Positions 25,734 through 36,319 are shown, counted from the stretch's first letter. The stretch is DNA of 64,000 bases from Aphanizomenon flos-aquae FACHB-1287 (GCF_014698755.1 NZ_JACJTO010000010.1:1-64000); one strand, 5' to 3'. The notes: generated from the sequence alone by a model not told the origin. Made by a program: numbers and translations.

Positions 25734-28700
25734 TTGCTATAAATAAAATTGTCATTTTTAAAATATTGGCTGAGTAAGTTTTCATTTATTGGCGGACAAT
25801 TAATATTAGCACCAAATAATCCCTTAACTGTATTTTGATAATCGAATTTTGGTTCGGGGATTTTTTGCTGTGAAGTTGGTGGAAAGAATGCAGACATGAT
25901 TTCTAATTTTTTATCTGCTGATTTTTGCATCAGATTAATTAATTGGTAGTACCATTGATCATAACTAATTTGTGGTAATTGATAACCTAGTTTACGAATT
26001 AAATTAAATAAGTGATTCATGGATATAATCTGCGGGTTTAGTAAGTGAAAAGCTTTTCCTAAGGACTCTTTTTGAAAAGATAAATATACAATTGCTTGAC
26101 TGACATAATCAACGGGTGTTAAATTATCTTCCCAATCAATGTTAGGTGTTGCTCCCAATTGCATACAAGTTGTAATGATTCTGGAAAATAAATCTTCAGT
26201 ATTGCAAATACCAATTTGGCTATGACCGATAATTCTAGCTGCTCTATATATTGTAACAGGTAAACCCCGTTCTCTTGCTTGCATTACTAACTTTTCTGCT
26301 ACCCATTTACTTTGAGGATATCCACCTACTAATCCTTGATAATAGTCTAAAGGATCTGATTCTAGTAATACTTCATTTTCAGGATAATTTTCTGGACAGA
26401 AGACGGAAGTAGTAGAAACAAAATGTACAGGTTTAATTTTAATTTGACTTGCTAAACGTAAAATCTCTTGAGTACCCAGTACATTAGCAGGTTTTAAAAC
26501 TGAATAAGGATAAATCAAATTTACAGAAGCACCATTATGATAAATCGCATCAATTTGACTAGCTAAATCTTGAAATTTTTTTTCAGATAATCCCAGGAGA
26601 TTTTTTTCTAAATTTCCAATGATAGGTATAATTCTTTGACTATGCTGTTCATTCCATAGCTGATAAAATGATAGCTTATTTTTCAATTTATTCCTAGCTT
26701 CAGAAACATTCTCTGCGCGGACTAAACAATGAATATTGGCTGAGGTTTTTTCTAAAAGTTCATGTAATAGATGAACACCTAGAAACCCAGTTGCACCAGT
26801 TAAGAGAATATGTTGTAACTGATTAGTAAATTGTTGAGGTAGATTTTGCGGTTTAATGCTAGAATCTAAAATAACATCAACATAAAAATCGTCAATAGGA
26901 GTGATATGATCTGCGGTTTGTAATAACTGATTAATGATTTTTGTTAAACCTGCTATTGTTGGTTCTGTAAATAAATATTGTAATGGTAAATCTATTTTTA
27001 GGGTTTCTCTAATTCTAGATATAATTTGGATTGTTGCTAAAGAATGTCCACCTAAGTTAAAAAAGTTTTCCTCGACGCTAACTTTTTCTAACCCTAAAAC
27101 TTGACACCAAATTTCTGCTAATTTCTGCTCAAGGGGATTACGAGGTAATATATAATCTGTTTCATGATTTAATTCTAGCATTAATGCAGATAAAGCCCGA
27201 CGATTGATTTTTCCTGTAGGAGTTAAGGGTAATTCTGCTAATCTGACAAAGAACGCGGGAAGCATATAATCTGGTAAGTTTTGCTTCAAAAAAGAACGTA
27301 AATCCTGTTGAATATTGCTATGGTCTTCGGTGACAACATAAGCGACTAATTGCTTATTTCCTGGTTGAATTTCTCTGACAATTACTGCTGATGATTTAAC
27401 TAAAGGATGTTGTGCTAAAACTGCTTCAATTTCTCCTAATTCAATCCTAAAACCACGAATTTTAACTTGATAATCAATGCGACCTAAAAATTCAATATTT
27501 CCATCTGGTAAATATCTGGCTAAATCTCCAGTTTTGTATAATCTTGATGATTTGGAACTGGAAATAGGATTGGATATAAATTTCTCATTGGTTAACTGTT
27601 TGCGGTTTAAATATCCTCTAGCTAAACCAGCACCACCAATATGTAATTCTCCAGGTATACCGATAGGAACAGGTTGTAAATTTTGATCAAGAATATATAT
27701 TTCTGTGTTAGCAATAGGACGACCAATAGGTACAGAATGGGTGGTATTTAATTGATAATTTACTGGAAGTTGATAAACTGTACTGGTGATAGTAGTTTCA
27801 GTTAGTCCATAAGCATTTATCCACTGAATGTTTTGTCTTTTTTCTGTTACTAATTTTTGCCATAAAGCTAATTTTTCCGGTAAAACTTGATCGCTACCTG
27901 TGATAACTAAACGTAAACTATCAGGAATTTGACTTATTTTTCTATCTATTTCTAATACCCATTCTTGCCAATATGGTGTAGGTAAATTGACGACTGTTAA
28001 ACTTTCTTGTGCTAAAAATTGGCTAAACTCTATTAAATTTGTAACCATTTCTTGAGGACAGATGATCAAAGTTGCACCACTTAACCAAGCAGGAAAAATT
28101 TCTTCTGCTGCAACATCAAATATAAATGTGGTAAATTGTAAAATCCGATCATGACTATTAATTTGATATTTGTCAATGATACTAGTAGCATGATTAACTA
28201 TATTTTGATGGGTAATCATTACTCCTTTGGGTTTACCAGTTGAACCAGAAGTATAAATTACATAAGCTAAATTATCTGGTTTTATTGCACTAATTGGTGT
28301 TTCTATATTTTGCTGAGAAATGATTGTTAAATCTGTGTCTAATAAGATAATTTTCCCTTGATATGGGGTGAGTGGAGTTTCCCCTCTTGGTAAGGGGGAA
28401 CTAAGGGAGGTTAATAATTTTTCTTGGGTTAAAATGATAGAAACTTGAGAATCATTTAAGATATCTGTTAATCTTGTTTGAGGATATTTAGGATCTAAAG
28501 GTAGATATGCACCACCAGCTTTAAGAATTGCTAAAATGGCTATTAATATATCTAAAGAACGTTCTAAATACAATCCTACTAATACTTCTGATGTCACACC
28601 ACAATTTTGTAAATAATTAGCTAATTGGTTAGCTTTTTGGTTTAATTGAGTATAGGTTAATTGTTGATTACCAAATTTAACTGCTATAGCATCTGGTGTT

Positions 28701-30229
28701 TTTATAACTTGTTGTGTAAGTAATTCATGAATACAAAAAGATTCAGGATAGTCTTGCTGTGTATTGTTCCATTTTTCCAAAATTTGCTGTTGTTCAAATG
28801 CTGAAATTATAGGTAATTGATTAATAGGTGTTTCCGGGTTGTTAACAATTCCATTTAACAAGGTTTGGAAATTTTCTGTAATTCGGCTGATAGTTTCTTG
28901 GGTAAATAAATCGCTGCTATACTCCCAAGCACCAATTAATTCTGTACCCCTATCTTCTATGATTAAAGATAAATCAAATTTTGAAATTGAATGTTCTCCT
29001 AAAAAAGGTTGTAAAGTCAGTCCTGGTAGTTGTAATTTGTCTGTGAGTGAATGCTGAAGATCAAATAATATTTGAAATACAGGATTATAACTCAAGTTGC
29101 GTTGTGGATTTAATGCTTCTACTACTTGATTATAAGGGATATCTTGATAATTATGAGCGTCCGTAGCTACTTGACGAACTTGGTTGAGAATTTCCCTAAA
29201 GTTGGGATTTCCAGTTAGTTTAGTTCTCAAAACTACAGTATTAACAAAATAGCCGATTAATGATTGTATTTCCTGACGATTTCTACCGGCCATAGGAGAA
29301 CCAATTAAAATATCATCTTGACCACTGCAGCGATAGAGTAGAATTACAAAAGCCGCTAACATGGTCATAAATAATGTAGCGTCTGACTGTTGGGTTAATG
29401 TTCTAATTTTTTGGCTTAAATTGCTATTAATTGAAAATTCCCAAATACCTCCGCGAAAAGATTGAATTGGAGGACGAGGTTTATCTGTCGGTAATTCTAA
29501 TAATGGTGGTATGTCTGCTAATTGTTGTTTCCAGTAATTTAGTTGTTTTTCTCTAATTTCTGAGGTAAATTTTTCTTTTTGCCAAATTGCATAGTCAGCA
29601 TATTGAATTTGTAAATCTGGTAATGGTGATTTATTTCCTGCTAAATAAGCTCCATAAAGTGTAGATAATTCTTGTAATAAAATTCCTATTGACCAACCGT
29701 CAGAGATGATATGGTGCATATTTAAAAGCAAAATATAGGAATTTTGATTGAGTTGATAAAGTGTAGATTGGAATAAATCATCTTCACTTAAATTGAAAAT
29801 TTTATCAGTTTCTTGATTAATTAGTCGCTCGACATTTTGTAATTGTTGTTTAGCGGTAATTTGATCTAAGTTAATCACTTGCAAGCTAATATTAATTTCT
29901 GGTCTAATTACCTGTAAATTCTTACCTTCTATTTGTTGGAAATTGGTACGCAAAATCTCATGTCGTCTGACAATTTCTGTAATTACTTGTTCTAAAACTG
30001 ATATATTTAAACTACCACTAATTTGTAATGCAAGAGGCAGATTATAAGTGGTATTATCCTGAATTTGGGATAAAAACCAGAGTTGTTCTTGACCAAAAGA
30101 TAGAGGTGCTGGTTCAGAGTTGGGACGAGGAAGAATAGTTTCTGTTTGGAGATTAATACCTTTTTTATTGAGGAGGAGTTTGAGTAAATCGCGTTTTTGG
30201 TTAGTTAAAGAATTTTCTATGCTAGTCAT
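25730..30229 (-). CDS. NRPS terminal module C-A-PCP-R of the aeruginosin-type cluster
   Basis: 1499 residues from ATG 30229; the frame opens at 30298 (GTG), but those 23 codons lie over an intergenic hairpin. Order: condensation (about 40-480, HHIISDGWS), adenylation (about 500-1010, YTSGSTGKPKGV, KTGDLARYLPDG), carrier (GGHSLATIQ, about 1055), and a thioester reductase of the extended SDR type (about 1130-1499, LLTGATGFLG and YPQSK). The reductase releases the chain as aldehyde or alcohol, as in argininal-type aeruginosins (AerM-type terminal modules). The pocket line I read by eye (D-V-E-N-V-T-A-I-T-K) has an acidic residue, compatible with a basic substrate such as Arg, but this is weak. 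The A domain carries an in-frame repeat-derived insert at 28362-28409. Confidence 0.88.
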   Translation of the reverse strand: MTSIENSLTNQKRDLLKLLLNKKGINLQTETILPRPNSEPAPLSFGQEQLWFLSQIQDNTTYNLPLALQISGSLNISVLEQVITEIVRRHEILRTNFQQIEGKNLQVIRPEINISLQVINLDQITAKQQLQNVERLINQETDKIFNLSEDDLFQSTLYQLNQNSYILLLNMHHIISDGWSIGILLQELSTLYGAYLAGNKSPLPDLQIQYADYAIWQKEKFTSEIREKQLNYWKQQLADIPPLLELPTDKPRPPIQSFRGGIWEFSINSNLSQKIRTLTQQSDATLFMTMLAAFVILLYRCSGQDDILIGSPMAGRNRQEIQSLIGYFVNTVVLRTKLTGNPNFREILNQVRQVATDAHNYQDIPYNQVVEALNPQRNLSYNPVFQILFDLQHSLTDKLQLPGLTLQPFLGEHSISKFDLSLIIEDRGTELIGAWEYSSDLFTQETISRITENFQTLLNGIVNNPETPINQLPIISAFEQQQILEKWNNTQQDYPESFCIHELLTQQVIKTPDAIAVKFGNQQLTYTQLNQKANQLANYLQNCGVTSEVLVGLYLERSLDILIAILAILKAGGAYLPLDPKYPQTRLTDILNDSQVSIILTQEKLLTSLSSPLPRGETPLTPYQGKIILLDTDLTIISQQNIETPISAIKPDNLAYVIYTSGSTGKPKGVMITHQNIVNHATSIIDKYQINSHDRILQFTTFIFDVAAEEIFPAWLSGATLIICPQEMVTNLIEFSQFLAQESLTVVNLPTPYWQEWVLEIDRKISQIPDSLRLVITGSDQVLPEKLALWQKLVTEKRQNIQWINAYGLTETTITSTVYQLPVNYQLNTTHSVPIGRPIANTEIYILDQNLQPVPIGIPGELHIGGAGLARGYLNRKQLTNEKFISNPISSSKSSRLYKTGDLARYLPDGNIEFLGRIDYQVKIRGFRIELGEIEAVLAQHPLVKSSAVIVREIQPGNKQLVAYVVTEDHSNIQQDLRSFLKQNLPDYMLPAFFVRLAELPLTPTGKINRRALSALMLELNHETDYILPRNPLEQKLAEIWCQVLGLEKVSVEENFFNLGGHSLATIQIISRIRETLKIDLPLQYLFTEPTIAGLTKIINQLLQTADHITPIDDFYVDVILDSSIKPQNLPQQFTNQLQHILLTGATGFLGVHLLHELLEKTSANIHCLVRAENVSEARNKLKNKLSFYQLWNEQHSQRIIPIIGNLEKNLLGLSEKKFQDLASQIDAIYHNGASVNLIYPYSVLKPANVLGTQEILRLASQIKIKPVHFVSTTSVFCPENYPENEVLLESDPLDYYQGLVGGYPQSKWVAEKLVMQARERGLPVTIYRAARIIGHSQIGICNTEDLFSRIITTCMQLGATPNIDWEDNLTPVDYVSQAIVYLSFQKESLGKAFHLLNPQIISMNHLFNLIRKLGYQLPQISYDQWYYQLINLMQKSADKKLEIMSAFFPPTSQQKIPEPKFDYQNTVKGLFGANINCPPINENLLSQYFKNDNFIYSK
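28362..28410 (-). repeat. Repeat-derived in-frame insert in the terminal A domain
   Basis: The DNA CCCCTCTTGGTAAGGGGGAA..AAGGGAGG (28381-28410) looks like the intergenic cyanobacterial repeat with C-rich/G-rich halves. It encodes SSPLPRGETPLTPYQG between the second and third adenylation core motifs, at a point where the AerB A domain has a shorter stretch. Confidence 0.55.
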
Positions 30230-30269
30230 GAGATGTTGTAGTTTAAAGTGAAGTTTTTTAGTTTTAAAA

Positions 30270-30296
30270 ATCAAGATAAAGAGGGATAAATCCCTC
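30270..30296 (-). terminator. Terminator/attenuator between the MFS gene and the terminal NRPS gene
   Basis: On the minus strand GAGGGAT-TT-ATCCCTC (30296-30281), ten bases after the MFS stop, followed by TTTATCTTGATTTTT. It could reduce transcription into the last NRPS gene and lnt. Confidence 0.5.
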
Positions 30297-30305
30297 ACTA
30301 ATAAG

Positions 30306-31682
30306 TTAGTTGGAAGATACAGAAGTAACTGGTTCAGGAAAGGTTGTTACTGTTTGATTTACATCTAAAATGATATCTATATCTGGTAATTCTTCTTCTA
30401 CTGATCTTAACCGGGGAGAAAGATAAACCAAGCAGGTACAGATCATGGTGAGAATTCCTAATAGGATTAATAGAAGGCTCATTCCCCGACCAGGACCAAC
30501 ACCAATAATTTGTCCAATGGTATTAGTTAAGAAATTGTCACCAGACATTAAAGGTTCAAAAACTTTTTCTGCTAAAGGACCAACAATGATGTAACCTAAA
30601 GGGTAAAGAGAAAATTCTATAGCATCTTTCATGGCAAATACTCGACCCTGAACATTGATATTTACTTTTCTTTGAAAGATTGCTTGCATAGGACTGGAAG
30701 CAAAGGTGGAAATGACAAAATATAGGCAAATCGAGACGGTAAACAGAATCAAAGAGGAAGTTAAGCCAGAGATAAATACAAGTATGCCACCAATAAAAGT
30801 AGACAGACAAATAATATCTATACTGCGCTCGAAATTTCCCCAAATACTAACTAATAAACCCCCGATTAGCATACCAGAACCAAAAATAGAAAGGACAGTT
30901 CCTAAGACATTAACAGAAGCATAAGTTAATACTAAAGGTGTGGTAATAACGTGAATTCCCCCAACAGTAAATATGGATAAAGCTGATAAAAACATTAATC
31001 CTAATAAACCAGGTCTTTGTGTTAAATATTTCCAACCATAAGTTATATCTTCTAAAAATGAAATTGGTGGAACTGATTCACTAGAGGTTTTAATTTCTGG
31101 AAATCGCAAAAACATTAAAGGAACAATGGCAAAAAATAAGGTAATAAAATCAATAGCTATAATGCCTTGTAAATGAATCCATCCTAATAATAAACCCCCT
31201 AAAGGTGGTGCAATAATGCGGGCTGCACCATGTAAAGCATTCATCATGCCATTAGCACGATTTAGGTGTTTTTGTGGTACTATCATGCTATTGGTAGTCA
31301 TATAAGCAGGATGTAGAAAAGCTAAACAAGCAGAACTGAAAGTATTAGCTAAATAAATATGCCATACTTCTAATTTACCAGATATAAATAAAGCAGCGAT
31401 CGCTAATGTTCCCAAACTTCCGCACATATCACTAATAATCATTGTCCACCGCTTATCCCAGCGGTCTATAAATGTACCAGCTATAGGTGAAATTAACAAA
31501 AACGGTAAGGTATTAAATAAGGTGATTAAGGCAAATTGTGTGACTGAACCCGTACGTTCATATACCCAAACATCCAACGCAAAAGCGGTAATACTAGAAC
31601 CTATAAAGGTGATGACTTGTCCTAACCAGATAATTAAAAACAGTCGCATTTCTCGGATTGTGGTTATTGCTGTGGTAAACAT
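30306..31682 (-). CDS. MFS exporter in the aeruginosin-type cluster
   Basis: 458 residues from ATG 31682 (the frame opens 15 codons earlier without added support). Twelve or so membrane helices; the loop 2-3 motif GTFIDRWDKRW (about 65-75) is the MFS signature variant of the MFS_3/enterobactin-exporter-like branch. The position between aerA and the terminal NRPS gene, same strand, suggests export of the peptide. Many other aeruginosin clusters carry an ABC transporter, so this would be an alternative exporter. The tail after residue 430 is acidic and cytosolic (SVEEELPDIDIILDV). Confidence 0.85.
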   Translation of the reverse strand: MFTTAITTIREMRLFLIIWLGQVITFIGSSITAFALDVWVYERTGSVTQFALITLFNTLPFLLISPIAGTFIDRWDKRWTMIISDMCGSLGTLAIAALFISGKLEVWHIYLANTFSSACLAFLHPAYMTTNSMIVPQKHLNRANGMMNALHGAARIIAPPLGGLLLGWIHLQGIIAIDFITLFFAIVPLMFLRFPEIKTSSESVPPISFLEDITYGWKYLTQRPGLLGLMFLSALSIFTVGGIHVITTPLVLTYASVNVLGTVLSIFGSGMLIGGLLVSIWGNFERSIDIICLSTFIGGILVFISGLTSSLILFTVSICLYFVISTFASSPMQAIFQRKVNINVQGRVFAMKDAIEFSLYPLGYIIVGPLAEKVFEPLMSGDNFLTNTIGQIIGVGPGRGMSLLLILLGILTMICTCLVYLSPRLRSVEEELPDIDIILDVNQTVTTFPEPVTSVSSN

Positions 31683-31755
31683 AGTGTATAATTGGTAGCT
31701 TGGTAATATTTTTATTATAGAATACACAGATGAATTTTTTATTACTCTGTCGAAG

Positions 31756-34700
31756 TTATAAACAAACTTCTTCGTATTCTTCTAATATATTAATGGTGTT
31801 ATTTGCAGACGTTACTGCCCAATGCAGTATATCAAGTTTATGGGCTAAAGTGGCTACAGTAGGAGACGCAAATAAACTTTGCAGAGATAACTCAATAGCG
31901 AAAGTATCACGCAACCGAGAAATTACCTGGCCAGCTAAAAGAGAATTACCTCCTAATTCAAAAAAGTTGTCCTCCACACTCAAAAGAGAAATGTTTAAAA
32001 CTTGTTGCCAAATTTGAGCAATTTTCTGTTCTAATTCGTTGCGGGGTGCTATATAATCGCTTGTTTCCTGACGAATATACTGCCGTATTAATTTGTCTTT
32101 GTCAATTGCACCATTTGTAGTCAGGGGCATTTCTAAAAGTTGTACTAATTTACAAGTGCAACTAGTACCAAAACTGTCGTTTATTTGCCAGTTCTGTAAT
32201 TTTATATCGGTCGAATTAGTAGTAAAATAAGCGGTTAACGTTTGTAAATTTTCAGATGTCATTAACCAACGACGAATATTAAGACTATTACCATCTAAAC
32301 CGACAAATAACTGTGTTTGATTATGGTGCAAACTGGCAAACATAGAAGCTATAGCTTGAGAACAAGACATAGCAGAAAACCCCTTGGTATTCATGAGATT
32401 TTGAATCTCATAACCCTGACTCATACCTGTATCATTCCACATACTCCAAGCAAAACAATAGCTATTTAATGTACTGTGAAATTGTTGATATTGGGAAAAA
32501 CGATCAATAAAACTATTGGCCGCAGAATAAGCACCTACAGCGGTGCTACCAAAAAAGCCATGTAAAGAAGAAAAATTGATAAAAAAGCTGTTGCTATGAT
32601 TTTTAATCAATTTGTGTAATGTCCACGTTCCTAACATCTTAGGAGTTAACATAGCTAATAATTTTTCTGGGCTTTCTTCTAATACTAATTGTTCATAAAA
32701 TATTCCAGCTAAATGAATAATACCATCCAATTTTTTACCCCAATTCGCTTCAGATTTGTCCACTATTGACTGCAAATGTTTTAAATCGCAAATATCAGCA
32801 GCTTCATAGGTAATTTCTCCCCCAAGCTGCTCTAGTTCTTGATAAGCTTGTAGACGTTGGGAAATAGGATCTGTTTTTTGTAAATGCAAATCCCAGGTAC
32901 TTTTTTCTGGTAAGGCAGTTCTACCAATTAATAATAGTCGAGCTTGATAATTCTTCAACAAATATTTAGCAATTTCTACTCCTATACCTCCTAGTCCTCC
33001 ACTCAATAAATAAGTTCCACCTCGCTGAAAAGGAATTGGCTGTTTAGGTTCATTGAGCAATTCTACTTTTTGCAAGCGAGTCACAAAACGTCCCCCATTT
33101 CTATAGCCAACTTCCCGTTCTTTACTAGATATTTGTAGTTCTTGAAGAAGATAATCACCATTTTTTTCAACTTCCTCAAAAGTTAAATCAATGTGACGAC
33201 AATTTAACCAGGGTAGTTCTTGAGGAATGGTTTTTAACAGTCCCAAAACTGGAGACTTTTCATAAGCTATTAAGTCAGTTGATAAGATAGATTGAACGTA
33301 ACTAGAAACAAATAGCAACTTAATTTGATGTTGAGAACTCTGAACTTTAGCTAAGGCTTGAACCAGGAATAATAAACTATATATTCCTGGTATTTGGGCT
33401 TGTTTAATAGCCTCTAAGCTCGTGACTTCCCCAGTATATTTTTCATAAGTCCATAGGTGGATAATTTGCCCAAGGATAATCTTATTATCTGCTAAAGATT
33501 TCAATAATAACTCATAATGTTCTGCTTTTTCGGGAGCTATTTGATAGGATAAATTATTGATTTTTAGGAAATCTTGACCAGATGAAACAGTTATAAATGG
33601 CAGATTATATTGAGATAATCTATGAGAGATATATTCTCCTAATCCAGAATTATCAGTAAAGACTAAAGTAGAATTGGTTATGTTCAGAGTATCATGGTTA
33701 ATTATCGGGCTTTTTTGTTGCCAAATTTGCCGATAAAACCAATCGGGAATAGTGTGAGAATTACCAAACAAGATATCAACTTGTTTAATAATTTTTTGAA
33801 ATTCACCACTATGAAACCGCTGACTTAGTTGAGAGCGTTGAATCTTACCAATGGCAGTTTTAGGAATAATTTCCTTAGCGACTGGAATTAGATAATCTGG
33901 ATTAATTCCCACTTGTTTAACTACCTGGGTACGAATCTCTTTCAGGAGATTAAATAAGGCATCATCAACTCTTTCCGTATGAAAGAATATTGCTAATCTA
34001 TCGGTATTGTTATCATTTAATCGCACAGCACAAGCAGCCGTATAAGAAATTTCTATTCCTTTAACTTCCTCTACAGCAGTTTCGATTTCATGACAATAAT
34101 AATTGACACCATTAATAATAATAGTTTCCTTAGCTCTGCCAGTAATTACTAAATGTCCATGACTAATAAATCCTAAATCACCAGTATCAAACCAACCAGA
34201 TTCTAATAATGCTTCTTTATTTGCTGGGAAATTTTTATAATACCCCTTAAAAACCGCATCACCTCGTACTTGCAATTTACCAATAGTTTCTTCTAATAAT
34301 AATGAGTTTTCCTGGTCTACTATTCTAATAGAAACACCAGGAATTACAGTCCCAAGATCAGTAAAAGTTGTACCCTGATGATTACCAATTTCTAATCTTT
34401 TTAGTTGTCCTTTTAACGAGGATTTATCTATAGTGTGAAAAGTTAAAGGATGTTCTATTGTGGGCTGATAATAGGTAATTCCTGAACCCATTTCTGCCAT
34501 ACCAAAAGCGGGACGGAGTGCTGTTTTTGGTAATTTATATTTAGCGTGCAGATGCTCAATAAACTCCATTGTTGCTTTATCAGATACTGCTTCTCCTGCG
34601 GTGAGGAAAAATTTAATACATTCTAAATTCCAATTTTGTCTTTGTTCTTGTTTGAGGGCATGATTAATCAGACCATAGGCAAAATTAGGAGACCAACTAT

Positions 34701-36093
34701 GAGTAATACGAAATTTATCAATTAAGTCTAACCAATTGAGAGGACGACTTAAAATATATTCTGTTTGCACATAAACCAGTTGACATCCTATATCAATGCA
34801 GCGGATATGCCAATCAGAAATACTACCAATATGGTCAAAAGGTAGCCAATTAAGAATGACATCTGAGGAGTTAAAATTACAAAGTATATTGGCTCCCCTC
34901 GCACGAGATATAAGATTTTTATGGGTTAGACCTATACATTTTGGCATTCCTGTACTACCTGATGTTAGGTTGAAAAAGGCTATATCATCAGGTTGACTAG
35001 GATGATAATTTAAGTCGGGGGTATTAATTCGTAATTCTTCGATTATACAAATCTTTAACTCTGGATTTAATTCTGGATTTGGCAACCATTGACTGAGAGA
35101 ATTGAGATTTTTTTGTAAATATTCATTGGTCAGAATAAATGGATTATCTAATAATTGCCAAACATAACAAATTTTATCTACAGCTTGGTTTTTTTCTTCA
35201 TAGTTTTGGAGAGGGGCAATGATTACGGGAACAAAACCTCCTAGTAAGCATCCCCAAAAAGCTGGGATAATATCAAAGTTTTGGGACAATTGAAAAATTA
35301 TTTTATCTTGGGGTTTAAGTCCTAACTTTCTCAACCCAGTTAAAATCCTTTGGGCTTGTTGCCATAAATCTTGATAAGATTGTATTTTTTCTGAGCCATC
35401 AGATTGAACATAAATAATATTATTACTAATATTATTAGTTGATTTTTGAGCGGTTTTTTCTAGTAATTCCCCTAATGTTTGGGGAGCGTCTTGAGGATAG
35501 TCTAAAGGTTCTCCATGACTAATAGCTAGTTTTTTGGGTTCTAGTAATTGTTGATGTTCTCTGTTATTGCTGGATAGGGTTTTTTGTTCATGAGTTTGAT
35601 AATCTTCAGCGTTAATAACTGAAATTTCTGGTAATAAATCTGTTAAATGCAGGGCAGGAATTTTGTTAATCTGTGGTTCAACTATGACGGCAACATGATC
35701 AATTTCTCCCATTGACTCCAGTTGTTTTTCTACATTAGCAATTAAGTGAGAATCAATCACAGCTAATTTCATTAGAGCAACTTCATCTATCTGCCCTGTA
35801 GCTGTTAAGGGAATACTAGAAACAGGAACGTAGGTTTTTGGTAATATTGGGAATAAAGATGTTGGTAAATTATTTTGTAGTTGGGATTGAATTTGTTCTG
35901 GGGATATGCGTACACTAGAAACGATGTAGGCAATTAATTGAAATTGACCATTTTCGCTTTTTTTGCTGACTACAGCACAGTCTTCAATAAGGATATTTCT
36001 TAATAAAGCTGATTCAATAACTGAGATATATTTGCTGATTTCTAGATTATTAATTGGCTGATTCATAGAGTTAATATTATTGATGTTAAACAC
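31756..36093 (-). CDS. aerA: NRPS loading module AerA (A-KR-PCP)
   Basis: 1445 residues, GTG start with AGGAG ten bases upstream. Layout: an N-terminal segment (1-200) ending in an orphan A-domain-lid-like motif PLTATGQIDEVAL; adenylation domain about 205-775 (FNLTSGSTGMPKCIGLTHKN, GWFDTGDLGF, KTAIGKIQRSQL); ketoreductase about 790-1270 (LSGGLGGIG, SSLHGFFGSTAVGAYSAANS); a second lid-like motif PLTTNGAIDKDKL; and a carrier domain (FFELGGNSLLAGQ, about 1375). The known AerA activates a phenylpyruvate-type keto acid and reduces it on the carrier to the N-terminal phenyllactate unit. The C-terminus is acidic (ILEEYEEVCL) and may dock to the AerB N-terminal domain. Confidence 0.92.
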   Translation of the reverse strand: MFNINNINSMNQPINNLEISKYISVIESALLRNILIEDCAVVSKKSENGQFQLIAYIVSSVRISPEQIQSQLQNNLPTSLFPILPKTYVPVSSIPLTATGQIDEVALMKLAVIDSHLIANVEKQLESMGEIDHVAVIVEPQINKIPALHLTDLLPEISVINAEDYQTHEQKTLSSNNREHQQLLEPKKLAISHGEPLDYPQDAPQTLGELLEKTAQKSTNNISNNIIYVQSDGSEKIQSYQDLWQQAQRILTGLRKLGLKPQDKIIFQLSQNFDIIPAFWGCLLGGFVPVIIAPLQNYEEKNQAVDKICYVWQLLDNPFILTNEYLQKNLNSLSQWLPNPELNPELKICIIEELRINTPDLNYHPSQPDDIAFFNLTSGSTGMPKCIGLTHKNLISRARGANILCNFNSSDVILNWLPFDHIGSISDWHIRCIDIGCQLVYVQTEYILSRPLNWLDLIDKFRITHSWSPNFAYGLINHALKQEQRQNWNLECIKFFLTAGEAVSDKATMEFIEHLHAKYKLPKTALRPAFGMAEMGSGITYYQPTIEHPLTFHTIDKSSLKGQLKRLEIGNHQGTTFTDLGTVIPGVSIRIVDQENSLLLEETIGKLQVRGDAVFKGYYKNFPANKEALLESGWFDTGDLGFISHGHLVITGRAKETIIINGVNYYCHEIETAVEEVKGIEISYTAACAVRLNDNNTDRLAIFFHTERVDDALFNLLKEIRTQVVKQVGINPDYLIPVAKEIIPKTAIGKIQRSQLSQRFHSGEFQKIIKQVDILFGNSHTIPDWFYRQIWQQKSPIINHDTLNITNSTLVFTDNSGLGEYISHRLSQYNLPFITVSSGQDFLKINNLSYQIAPEKAEHYELLLKSLADNKIILGQIIHLWTYEKYTGEVTSLEAIKQAQIPGIYSLLFLVQALAKVQSSQHQIKLLFVSSYVQSILSTDLIAYEKSPVLGLLKTIPQELPWLNCRHIDLTFEEVEKNGDYLLQELQISSKEREVGYRNGGRFVTRLQKVELLNEPKQPIPFQRGGTYLLSGGLGGIGVEIAKYLLKNYQARLLLIGRTALPEKSTWDLHLQKTDPISQRLQAYQELEQLGGEITYEAADICDLKHLQSIVDKSEANWGKKLDGIIHLAGIFYEQLVLEESPEKLLAMLTPKMLGTWTLHKLIKNHSNSFFINFSSLHGFFGSTAVGAYSAANSFIDRFSQYQQFHSTLNSYCFAWSMWNDTGMSQGYEIQNLMNTKGFSAMSCSQAIASMFASLHHNQTQLFVGLDGNSLNIRRWLMTSENLQTLTAYFTTNSTDIKLQNWQINDSFGTSCTCKLVQLLEMPLTTNGAIDKDKLIRQYIRQETSDYIAPRNELEQKIAQIWQQVLNISLLSVEDNFFELGGNSLLAGQVISRLRDTFAIELSLQSLFASPTVATLAHKLDILHWAVTSANNTINILEEYEEVCL

Positions 36094-36175
36094 TGCTAAA
36101 AATCTCCTGACAACTGATTTTATTACTTGCTAAAAGGGTGTTTGAAAAGTTATGATTGATGTATCAAATATTTTT

Positions 36176-36260
36176 GACCCCACCCTAACCCTCCCCTTGT
36201 TAATGGGAGGGAATTGGATTTTCTTGTTTCCCCCCTTCATAAGGGGAAAGGGGGGTAAAA
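36176..36260. repeat. GC-rich interspersed repeat (copy 2, variant)
   Basis: CCCCACCCTAACCCTCCCC, then a TTGTTAATGGGAGGGAATTG spacer, then CCCCCCTTCATAAGGGGAAAGGGGGG. It lies between aerA and the SDR gene and has several self-complementary C/G halves. Confidence 0.75.
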
Positions 36261-36319
36261 ATGTGATAAAAATACGGGATACCACTTTTAAAACATCCTC
36301 TAATAGCCTGGAGTAGCTT

